Shown: piece by piece, positions 1 to 6,007 of the stretch | Numbering within the stretch: the first letter of the stretch is position 1 | Layout: each line of letters begins with the position of its first letter | Origin: Caldilineae bacterium | Lineage (GTDB): Bacteria > Chloroflexota > Anaerolineae > Epilineales > Epilineaceae | Direction: 5' to 3' | NCBI GenBank assembly: GCA_020634625.1 | Contig: JACKBJ010000032.1 | Location: forward strand, 1 to 6,007 | DNA length: 6,007 nt | Program-made: the position numbers and the translations under genes | Notes under the pieces: model-generated | Told to the model about the DNA's origin: nothing | The model's input: only the letters and a program-made list of their open reading frames with translations | The model's database searches: none

Positions 1-149
1 GGCCGACTTCCAGCCCCACACCGGGCCCCACGGCCACCGCCAAGGTGACTCCGACCTCGCGCTTCCCGGGTGCTGAGGTCCATCACAGCTACTTGCCGTG
101 GCTCTTCTTCGGGCGCCAGCCGGCGCAACCCCGGTCCCCTTGATGCACC

Positions 150-188
150 ACCCGAAGCGCCTCGGGTCCCGTCGCCCGCCGTTGGGCG
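150..188. other. Two short GC-rich hairpins in the leader upstream of the first gene
   Basis: ACCCGA (150-155) and TCGGGT (162-167) form a perfect 6-bp inverted repeat with a 6-base loop. CGCCC (173-177) and GGGCG (184-188) form a second 5-bp stem with a 6-base loop. No T-run follows either stem, so there is no sequence case for an intrinsic terminator. In DNA this GC-rich, short stems also occur by chance. The rest of bases 1-233 shows no convincing promoter, RNA gene or coding region. A reading frame open from the left edge to a stop at 141-143 could be the tail of an upstream gene, but it is too short to judge. Confidence 0.2.
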
Positions 189-233
189 GTGGGCTCGGGG
201 CGGCCCACATCCACACGCGAGGTCGATAGCGCC

Positions 234-1397
234 ATGATCGAGTCGATCCTGGGCATGCAGGTCATTCGCGAGATCCCGCCGCAGACCATGCTCTGCCTGG
301 CCTCCGGCCGGTGCGTGCAGCACGGAGGCGTCATCCGCATCGCGGCCGGTCACGACGGCGCCGGGCAGATCGTCAAGCACCTCATCCTCCCGCGTGGCAC
401 CCACGCGCTGGTGCCCGCACTCGTCGGCACACCTCCCCAGCTCCTGACGACGGCATCGCGCACCATGGCGCTGGCGCAGGTCAGCCTGGCGGTGAGCGCC
501 GTCGGCTTCACGGTGCTCTTCGGGCTGCTGATCGACATCGAGCGCAAGCTCGGCAAGATCGCCCGCGAAATCCAAGCGATCCACGACCTCCTGAAGCGTC
601 GCGAGCAGTCCGAGTTGCGCAACTCGCTCGAGTCGCTGGCGCAGCTCGACCGGATCGGTCGCCAGGACGCCCGCATCCAGGTCATCACCGCGGCCCATCG
701 CGACCTGGGGATCAAGCTCCAGCAGTACGGGAGGCTACTGGGCGAAGCCGACAGCCTGGAGCTCGCCGAGGCCTGCGAGCAGTACTACTGCCTCATCGCG
801 CTCGGTCGGGCGCGTTGCCATGCCGAGATGGAGGCCGTTGGCCTCGCGGCGGACGAACTCGAGACGTCATGGCGGACCTGGCGCGCGCAGGTCCAACGCA
901 TCGCCCGCGAGCACATGCTCGGCGAGAGCGCCGCGCGCTTCCTGCACGCCGAGTTCGCCGAGGAGATCCCGGTCGAGGAGCTCTACGCCTGGTTGGACTT
1001 CGCCTATGACGAGCAGCGCGGTTCGGCCTGGCTGATGAGCCTGCGGCGCCAGCTGGGATCCTACTACGAGATCCGCGATCGAAGCCCGAGGCTACCCAAC
1101 GTCCGTTCCGTTCCCGACGGGATTCGCACGGGCGTCGATTCGCTCAAGAGCCGGATCGGGGGCTTGTCCCAGTCCCAGCTGCTCGCGCGCGACATCGACC
1201 ACATCGTGCCGCTCATGCGCCAGCTGGAGGCTCGGGACGACGTGCTCGCGGGCTACGTGACGCAGTACCGCCTCATGGACCAGCATGGCCTGAGCCCGGC
1301 CGAGCTCGAGGCCCAGCTGGCCGCCCTTCCCCAGGAGGCCGAGCTGCACGGCTTCATCGTGCTCGAGGCGCCGGCGCTCCAAGCGGCCGCCGACTGA
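234..1397 (+). CDS. Uncharacterised protein with one membrane helix and coiled coil, next to BREX genes
   Basis: I do not recognise this 387-residue product as a named family. I chose the ATG at 234 over the GTG at 189 because a GAGGT ribosome-binding sequence (219-223) precedes it, and the 15 extra residues from the GTG look like untranslated leader. Numbering from the ATG, residues 1-75 are a soluble segment beginning MIESILGMQVIREIPP, glycine- and beta-rich in places. Residues 78-100 form one hydrophobic helix (MALAQVSLAVSAVGFTVLFGLLI). Residues about 101-140 are charged and heptad-like, suggesting a coiled coil just after the membrane. The remainder is mostly helical, rich in Glu, Arg and Leu, and ends in a leucine-rich segment. 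No signal peptide or catalytic motif is visible. Codon use matches the downstream genes. It lies 90 bases upstream of a PglY-like gene in the same direction, so it may be an accessory defence gene, but a candidate promoter between them means co-transcription is not assured. That this is a gene is well supported; its function is unknown. Confidence 0.8.
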   Translation: MIESILGMQVIREIPPQTMLCLASGRCVQHGGVIRIAAGHDGAGQIVKHLILPRGTHALVPALVGTPPQLLTTASRTMALAQVSLAVSAVGFTVLFGLLIDIERKLGKIAREIQAIHDLLKRREQSELRNSLESLAQLDRIGRQDARIQVITAAHRDLGIKLQQYGRLLGEADSLELAEACEQYYCLIALGRARCHAEMEAVGLAADELETSWRTWRAQVQRIAREHMLGESAARFLHAEFAEEIPVEELYAWLDFAYDEQRGSAWLMSLRRQLGSYYEIRDRSPRLPNVRSVPDGIRTGVDSLKSRIGGLSQSQLLARDIDHIVPLMRQLEARDDVLAGYVTQYRLMDQHGLSPAELEAQLAALPQEAELHGFIVLEAPALQAAAD

Positions 1398-1420
1398 CCC
1401 TGGGCATCGCGCTGCGCCGA

Positions 1421-1449
1421 TTGCGGTCCTGCGGCTACCCAGGCACAAT
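1421..1449 (+). promoter_or_regulatory. Candidate sigma-70-type promoter for the pglY-pglZ pair
   Basis: TTGCGG (1421-1426) and CACAAT (1444-1449) are separated by exactly 17 bases. The -35 box keeps only the TTG of the consensus and the -10 box matches 4 of 6 positions. Transcription would start near 1456, giving a leader of about 30 bases before the ATG at 1488. It lies in the only non-coding gap between the first two genes, where a separate promoter would be expected. The match is modest, and promoter consensus in high-GC bacteria is loose. Confidence 0.35.
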
Positions 1450-1459
1450 CCGACCCAGC

Positions 1460-1477
1460 TCACAGACCGATCACAGA
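1460..1477 (+). repeat. Tandem TCACAGA direct repeat in the pglY leader
   Basis: TCACAGA occurs at 1460-1466 and again at 1471-1477, 11 bases apart start to start, which is about one helical turn. The second copy runs into the AGAGG ribosome-binding site. It sits just downstream of the candidate promoter, where an operator could act. With only two 7-base copies, chance is a real alternative. Confidence 0.25.
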
Positions 1478-1479
1478 GG
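1475..1479 (+). promoter_or_regulatory. Ribosome-binding site of pglY
   Basis: AGAGG lies 8 bases before the ATG at 1488, good Shine-Dalgarno spacing. It fixes this ATG as the start of the ATPase gene. The protein from this ATG begins with a segment (FSLKDAFDIPDSISALGFVV) that resembles the usual N-terminus of PglY-type proteins, which supports the same start. Confidence 0.6.
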
Positions 1480-1487
1480 CCATCTGC

Positions 1488-4400
1488 ATGACCGACTTCA
1501 GCCTCAAAGACGCCTTCGACATCCCCGACAGCATCAGCGCGCTGGGCTTCGTCGTCCGCATCTCGGGCGAGGCCCACAAGGCCGAGGACCTCGTCCAGGA
1601 CTACGTGCTGACGCCGGGGGTCCGCGCCGAGCTCGAACGCATCCTCGCGGCCCTCCAGCGCACCACCAAACGCGGCGACGACCTGGGCTGGTTCGTCCAC
1701 GGCAGCTTCGGCTCCGGCAAGAGCCACTTCATGGCCTACCTGGGCTACCTGCTCGAGAACGTGCCCGCGGCCTGGGCCAAGGACGACCCGACGATCGCCG
1801 CGCTCGGCCCCAAGCACCGCGACTGGATCGCCGACCGCAAGCTGCTGGTGGTGCGCGAGAACCTCATGAGCGCCGCCAGCGAGGGGAGCCGCTTCGACCG
1901 GCTGGTCTACGAGGCCGTCAACAAGGAGCTGCGGCGGCAGGGCAAGCCCGCCTTCGAGTTCCTCAACGTGGACGCGGTCCTGGACGAGGTCCGGCGCGAC
2001 GCCGAGCTCTTCGGCGAGCCGGCCTGGCGCAGCCTGGCCGAGGCCGGGATCGTCGACAGCCGCGAGGGCTTCGAAGAGGTCGCTGCCGGCAGCCTCGAAG
2101 AGCGCGAGGACCTGGCCCGGCTGTACCTGGTCCACAAGGGACGCGACATCGCTTCGGCCGGCTTCAGCCCCTCCTGGGGCGAGGGCCTGCACCGTCTGAC
2201 GCGGCACGTCAAGGATCAGGGCTACGGCGGGCTGGTCCTGCTGCTCGACGAGATGCTGCTGTGGCTCTCGGGCAAGACCGGGCCGGAGTACAAGGACGCC
2301 ATCAACCAGCTGACCGTCGTCGTCGACCACTCCGACGGCCGGCGCGCCCTGCCCATCGCCGTCTTCGTGGCCCGCCAACGCCGCTTCAGCGAGTTCTTCC
2401 CCGACATGGTCGACGAGGAGCAGCTGCAGGACCAGCTCGACTTCCAGGGCGGCCGTTTCGAGCAGACCACCCTGGAGGACGTCGAGCTGCGCCACATCGT
2501 GCGCCACCGGGTGCTGCGCCGCCTGCGGCCCGAGGCCGTGCAGGCCACCGTCGACCGGTTGGCGGAGGAGCACAAGAAGCTCCTGCCGGCCCTGCTCCAG
2601 GGTGCCGACGAGCACTACCTGCGCGACGTCTACCCCTTCCACCCGGCGCTCATCGAGATGCTCATCGACGTCTCGTCGCTCCTGCAGCGCGACCGCACCG
2701 CCTTGCGCCTGCTCTACGAGCTGCTCATCAGCCGCAGCGAGCTTCCCTTGGGGGCCTTCCTGCCGGTGGGCAGCGCCTTCGAGAAGGTCTTCCCCTCCGG
2801 CGGCTTCCTGGGCAGCCGACGCGTCGAGCAGCTGCGGGCCATCCAGACGCTCTACTACCAGCGCATCGAGCCGGCGCTCGTGGCCATGACCCACGACGCG
2901 AGCCTGGAGCACTTCGACAAGGCCCACCAGCACACCCTGGACCAGCTGGTGAAGACCGCCCTGCTGGCCGAGGTCTCGCCGCGACTCAAGGGCTCGGGCG
3001 GCATGACCGTCGAGCGCCTGGTCCGGCTCAACGACTTCGAGGTGGAGGGCCACACCGACCGCGGTCGGATGATCGTCGCCGCGCGCGACCTGCTCGAGCT
3101 CTCGCGGCTGGTGCCGGCGGTCCAGGTCACGGGCACGGGCGCCTCGGCCATGGTCAGCATCGTCCTCGAGGGCGCCGACTTCGGCGAGATCCTGGAGCGC
3201 GCCCGGCGCCACGTCGACAACACCTCCTGGCGCTTCCGGACCTTCTACGGCGTCTTCAAGCCGCTCTTGGGCCTGGAGGGCCTGCCCGGCTTCGGGGAAG
3301 GCGAGGCCAACGATGGCCGCTACAGCACCCGCTGGCGCAACACCGAGCGGCGCGGCACGGTCTGCATCGACAACGTGCGCGCCCTGCCCTACGACAAGCT
3401 GCGTGCCAGCGAGGGCGAGTTCCGCATCGTCGTCGACTTCCCCTGGGACGAGCCGGGCCACAGCGTGGAGGAGGATCGGCAGCGGATCTACAACTTCCGC
3501 AAGTCCGAGGGCTCGACCCCCACCTACTGCTGGCTGCCGCGCCACCTGAGCCCGCGCGAGCTGAGCCTCATGGGCGACCTTTCGGCCTGCGAGTTCATCG
3601 GGCAGCCGGAGGGCCAGGAGAAGCTCTTGGGCGGCATGGCGGCCCTCGAGCGGCAGCAGGTGGTCGACCTCGCGCGCGACAAGGCACGCACCCTGCGCGC
3701 CGAGATGGGGCAGATCCTGCGCACGGCCTACAAGGACCACGGCGAGGCCCTGGCCCTGATCAGCGACTTGAGCGAGGACGTGCCCGCGCCCAACCTCGAC
3801 GACAACCTCGACCACTTCGCCAGCGAGCTGCTCGACCGGCGCTTCCCGACCCACCCCCACTTCAAGAGCGAGCCCCGCCCGCCCGAGCTGCGGGCGCTGC
3901 TGGACTGGATGCTCCAAGCGGCCGACGCCGCCGACCAGCGCGCCGCCTTCGACGACGCCACCGAGACCGTGCTGCGCAGCCTGGGCGCGCCGCTCGAGCT
4001 GGTCGACATCGGCCAGCGCCAGGCTCGGCTGCGCACGGACAGCCGCTACCTGCGCGAGGTCCTCGATCGCTTCGACGACAGCACGGTCACCTGGGCGACG
4101 GTCGACAACCATCTCGTCGAGAGCTACGGCTTCCAGCCGGCGGTGCGCAACCTGATGCTGCTCTTCGCCGCGCGCTTCAAGAGCTACCGCGCGCTGGTCG
4201 AGCGCAGCGGCGACCCGGTCGCCCTCGAGCTCGACAGCAAGCCCAAGGTGGGTCTGCGCCTCGAGCGCGCGCCGGTGCTGGACCCGGCGGCCTGGAGCCG
4301 CGCCCGCGAGCTGGGGGCCGCCCTCGGCGACCTGGAGAAGCCCGTCGGCCACCGCACGCTGGCGGCTCAGGACGCCTGGGCCGCCCAGGTGCGCGCGGTC

Positions 4401-5039
4401 CTGCACGAGCAGCGGCATGCGCTGCGCCAGCTGCACGAGCGCATCTCCCGGCACCTTCCCGGTGCCGACAGCCCGCGGCAGATCGAGCTGCGCGAGGCCA
4501 ACAGCCGGCTGCAGGCCGTCGACGACACCACCCTCGACTCCTTCGGCATGTGGACGGCGCTGCTTGCGGCCTGGCCCGCCGATGATGGCGACCCGCTGCG
4601 AGAGGTGGTGCGCAGCGCCCAGGCCGACCTGCGCGCGGTGCAGGCCATCGACGAGAACGCCCACGGCTACCTCGTCGCGGCCCGCGATCGGGTCGACCAC
4701 GGGGCCGCGACCCGGGCGCACTTGGACGATCTGGCGCGCAAGCTGGGCCGTGGCCACGATCAAGGCTCGCTCAGCCTGTTGTCGATCGAGGACTGGAACC
4801 GCCGAGCGCGCGAGATCGTCAAGGACATCATCGGGCCGCCTCCACCCCCGCAACCCCCGCAATCCCCGCCGCCACCGGGGAAGATCGTACGGACGCTGGA
4901 GCTCTACGCCGGACACGAGATCGACGGCCTCGATCGCTTCGTCGACGAGCTGCGCCGTCGGCTCGCCGATGCGTCCCGGGATGCCGACAAGCTGATGATC
5001 GACGTCACGCTGCGCGTCGAGAAGCCAGAGCAGCCATGA
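1488..5039 (+). CDS. pglY: PglY-like BREX/phage growth limitation AAA-type ATPase
   Basis: The 1,183-residue product is a cytoplasmic P-loop ATPase of the PglY/BrxC type. This is a core component of BREX and Pgl phage defence, where host DNA is methylated and phage DNA replication is blocked. Seen directly: an N-terminal segment with DIPDSISALGFVV (residues 11-23); a Walker A motif GSFGSGKS at 72-79 within HGSFGSGKSHFMAYL, typical of PglY proteins; a Walker B motif with LVLLLDE ending at D254-E255; a probable sensor-1 strand IAVFVARQR (290-298); YPFHPALIE (382-390) and RDRTALRLLYEL (401-412), expected after the AAA core in this superfamily. A long helical region follows, with LLDRRFPTHPHF at 781-792, a motif I associate with PglY/BrxC C-terminal regions. 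A proline-rich linker (1116-1131) leads to a small C-terminal segment of about 50 residues. The length fits PglY (roughly 1,200 residues). The ATG has a good ribosome-binding site, and the stop overlaps the next start as ATGA, implying coupled expression with the PglZ-like gene. BrxC of other BREX types is the main alternative; the PglZ-like partner favours PglY. The ATPase motifs look intact. Confidence 0.85.
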   Translation: MTDFSLKDAFDIPDSISALGFVVRISGEAHKAEDLVQDYVLTPGVRAELERILAALQRTTKRGDDLGWFVHGSFGSGKSHFMAYLGYLLENVPAAWAKDDPTIAALGPKHRDWIADRKLLVVRENLMSAASEGSRFDRLVYEAVNKELRRQGKPAFEFLNVDAVLDEVRRDAELFGEPAWRSLAEAGIVDSREGFEEVAAGSLEEREDLARLYLVHKGRDIASAGFSPSWGEGLHRLTRHVKDQGYGGLVLLLDEMLLWLSGKTGPEYKDAINQLTVVVDHSDGRRALPIAVFVARQRRFSEFFPDMVDEEQLQDQLDFQGGRFEQTTLEDVELRHIVRHRVLRRLRPEAVQATVDRLAEEHKKLLPALLQGADEHYLRDVYPFHPALIEMLIDVSSLLQRDRTALRLLYELLISRSELPLGAFLPVGSAFEKVFPSGGFLGSRRVEQLRAIQTLYYQRIEPALVAMTHDASLEHFDKAHQHTLDQLVKTALLAEVSPRLKGSGGMTVERLVRLNDFEVEGHTDRGRMIVAARDLLELSRLVPAVQVTGTGASAMVSIVLEGADFGEILERARRHVDNTSWRFRTFYGVFKPLLGLEGLPGFGEGEANDGRYSTRWRNTERRGTVCIDNVRALPYDKLRASEGEFRIVVDFPWDEPGHSVEEDRQRIYNFRKSEGSTPTYCWLPRHLSPRELSLMGDLSACEFIGQPEGQEKLLGGMAALERQQVVDLARDKARTLRAEMGQILRTAYKDHGEALALISDLSEDVPAPNLDDNLDHFASELLDRRFPTHPHFKSEPRPPELRALLDWMLQAADAADQRAAFDDATETVLRSLGAPLELVDIGQRQARLRTDSRYLREVLDRFDDSTVTWATVDNHLVESYGFQPAVRNLMLLFAARFKSYRALVERSGDPVALELDSKPKVGLRLERAPVLDPAAWSRARELGAALGDLEKPVGHRTLAAQDAWAAQVRAVLHEQRHALRQLHERISRHLPGADSPRQIELREANSRLQAVDDTTLDSFGMWTALLAAWPADDGDPLREVVRSAQADLRAVQAIDENAHGYLVAARDRVDHGAATRAHLDDLARKLGRGHDQGSLSLLSIEDWNRRAREIVKDIIGPPPPPQPPQSPPPPGKIVRTLELYAGHEIDGLDRFVDELRRRLADASRDADKLMIDVTLRVEKPEQP
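4833..4880 (+). other. Proline-rich linker region within PglY
   Basis: Codons here encode GPPPPPQPPQSPPPPG (residues 1116-1131), on C-rich DNA made of CCN and CAA codons. It separates the large helical body from a short C-terminal segment starting KIVRTLELYAG. A stiff, extended tether between two folded parts is the simplest reading. The codons vary rather than repeating one unit, so it is not a pure microsatellite, though slippage could change its length. Confidence 0.7.
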
Positions 5040-6007
5040 GCCCGCAGCTGCTGCTCCAACGCCTGGTCGAGATGGCCGGCGGACCCGAAGGCGAAGGCTA
5101 TATCCTGGCCTTGGCGTCCGAGGGCATGGGCGCGTTGCCCGATACCCTGCAGTCGGGCAAGGTGAAGTACGCCGTCTGTCAGCCCGAGACCGAGCTGGCC
5201 CTGCGGCGCCGGGTCTGGCAGGCCGGCGGCGCGCCCTTCATCGCCCTGGTGCCCCAGGATCTCGCGGAGCGGCTGCCGCCGGATCTCCTGCGTCGGGCGC
5301 GCCGCGCGCGGGTGCACGCGCTGGACGCGGCGGACATCCTGTCCATCGCGCTCGGGGCCCAGGTCGTGGGTGTGGACGACCCCGCGGTCCGACAGCTGGC
5401 CCTGGACCACATCGATGCCCTGCGCGAGCGGCTCGGATCCCGCGGCGAGACCTTGCCGACGGCGGTCGACGCGTTGCTCCTGGACGAGCTCCTGATGGAG
5501 GTCCTGTTGGGGCGGCGACTGCGTGGCACCAGCGCCGCGGCGTTGCTGGCCGAGCTTCTGGAGCGGCCGGCGATCGAAGACCCGGGCGTCATCGAGCTTC
5601 TGCGCCGCCAGCTGCCTCGGCGCTTCGGGGCCGAAGGCCTGGTGCTGGCCTGGGCGCTCCCATCGGGGGAGCGCCTGCGTGCCCTGATCGAGCGCGGCGT
5701 GCTGCTGGCGATCGATGAGGCGGAGCTTCCGCAGACGGTGTGGGGGCCGCTGGCGGCGGCCCTGGCGCCGGACGCGATCGCGCTGCCGAAGCCGCTGCTG
5801 CGACGCACCGTCGCCCGACTGGCCGAGGCCGCGCTGGAGCCGCTCGGCGCTCGCGCCAGCGCCTACCTGGCCGCGGCCGAGCAGGTCGGGCGTGAGATCC
5901 TCGTACCATCGATCATCGGCCGAAGCCTGCTCCTGCCGCTGGGCCTGGAGAATCAGGCCAACCAGCTGGCGAAGCGTGCCGCGTCCGGCGGCAGCATCGA
6001 CAGCGAC
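5036..6007 (+). CDS. pglZ: PglZ-like BREX type 2 protein, N-terminal part, truncated by the window edge
   Basis: An uninterrupted frame from the ATG at 5036 reaches the window edge, giving 324 residues. PglZ proteins belong to the alkaline-phosphatase superfamily and are core to all BREX types; the catalytic domain lies towards the C-terminus and is therefore outside this window, so no metal-binding residues can be checked. The visible part resembles the BREX type 2 PglZ N-terminal region: CQPETELALRRRV (48-60) followed by a strand FIALVP (68-73), then LPPDLLRRARRARVHALDAADIL (80-102, a segment typically reading as LARGRVHRLD-WELL), a Leu-rich block with DALLLDELLMEVLLG (145-159), and GREILVPSIIGRSLLLPLGL (285-304), close to the ILxxLxAxxLAxxSxLLPxGLE pattern I recall for this family. 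No signal peptide or membrane helix is seen. The start overlaps the pglY stop by four bases (ATGA), with only a weak AGAG at 5027-5030, so translation is probably coupled to pglY. Assignment rests on remembered family patterns plus context. Confidence 0.7.
   Translation, partial: MSPQLLLQRLVEMAGGPEGEGYILALASEGMGALPDTLQSGKVKYAVCQPETELALRRRVWQAGGAPFIALVPQDLAERLPPDLLRRARRARVHALDAADILSIALGAQVVGVDDPAVRQLALDHIDALRERLGSRGETLPTAVDALLLDELLMEVLLGRRLRGTSAAALLAELLERPAIEDPGVIELLRRQLPRRFGAEGLVLAWALPSGERLRALIERGVLLAIDEAELPQTVWGPLAAALAPDAIALPKPLLRRTVARLAEAALEPLGARASAYLAAAEQVGREILVPSIIGRSLLLPLGLENQANQLAKRAASGGSIDSD

Noticed and set aside
89..340. An 83-codon open frame on the - strand across the leader and start of the first gene
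   Set aside because: It overlaps the 5' end of a much better supported gene, has no recognisable motif, and lacks conserved-looking composition. The lack of annotation elsewhere in 1-233 is not enough to support it.
1399..1443. Inverted repeat CCTGGG / CCCAGG after the first gene as a terminator
   Set aside because: The 6-bp arms are 33 bases apart and no T-run follows, and the repeat overlaps the candidate promoter; a stable terminator hairpin is not supported.
1421..4585. A 1,054-codon open frame on the + strand overlapping pglY
   Set aside because: The translation is dominated by Arg, Pro, Ala and Gly with no motif, typical of an out-of-frame reading of GC-rich coding DNA. No ribosome-binding site favours it.
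1092..4916. A 1,274-codon open frame on the - strand, antisense to pglY and the end of the upstream gene
   Set aside because: Its product is low-complexity, rich in Val, Ala, Leu, Gln, Glu and Gly with no domain motif. This is the usual shadow of a real gene with G/C at third positions, where stops become rare on the other strand. The opposing frame has clear P-loop ATPase motifs.
5179..5909. - strand frames of 209 and 106 codons opposite the pglZ-like gene
   Set aside because: Both are Arg/Ser/Ala/Pro-rich shadows of the uninterrupted + strand frame that starts at the pglY stop and runs to the window edge.

Overview
The window is very GC-rich, with G or C at nearly every third codon position in the real genes. 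It carries three genes on the + strand and nothing convincing on the - strand. Base composition, leucine/alanine/arginine-rich proteins and a proline-rich linker suggest a high-GC bacterium such as a myxobacterium-like deltaproteobacterium, or possibly an actinobacterium. No marker gene settles the taxonomy, so this is inference only.

Layout. Bases 1-233 hold no supportable gene, only short hairpins and perhaps the 3' tail of an upstream gene. A gene of unknown function follows (about 234-1397; one membrane helix, then coiled coil and a helical C-terminal region). After a 90-base gap with a candidate promoter comes a long AAA-type ATPase gene (1488-5039) recognisable as the PglY/BrxC-like ATPase of phage-defence BREX systems. 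Its stop codon overlaps the start of a third gene (5036 to the window edge, truncated). The visible N-terminal 324 residues of that product resemble the N-terminal region of BREX type 2 PglZ.

How they fit together. A PglY-like ATPase translationally coupled to a PglZ-like protein is the core pair of the Pgl / BREX type 2 system, which in Streptomyces coelicolor also needs PglX (DNA methyltransferase) and PglW (kinase). Neither PglX nor PglW lies in this window, so the system's type and completeness cannot be settled here. The membrane-anchored unknown protein upstream is not one of the standard BREX components I know. It is the least explained item and may be an accessory defence gene or simply a neighbour.
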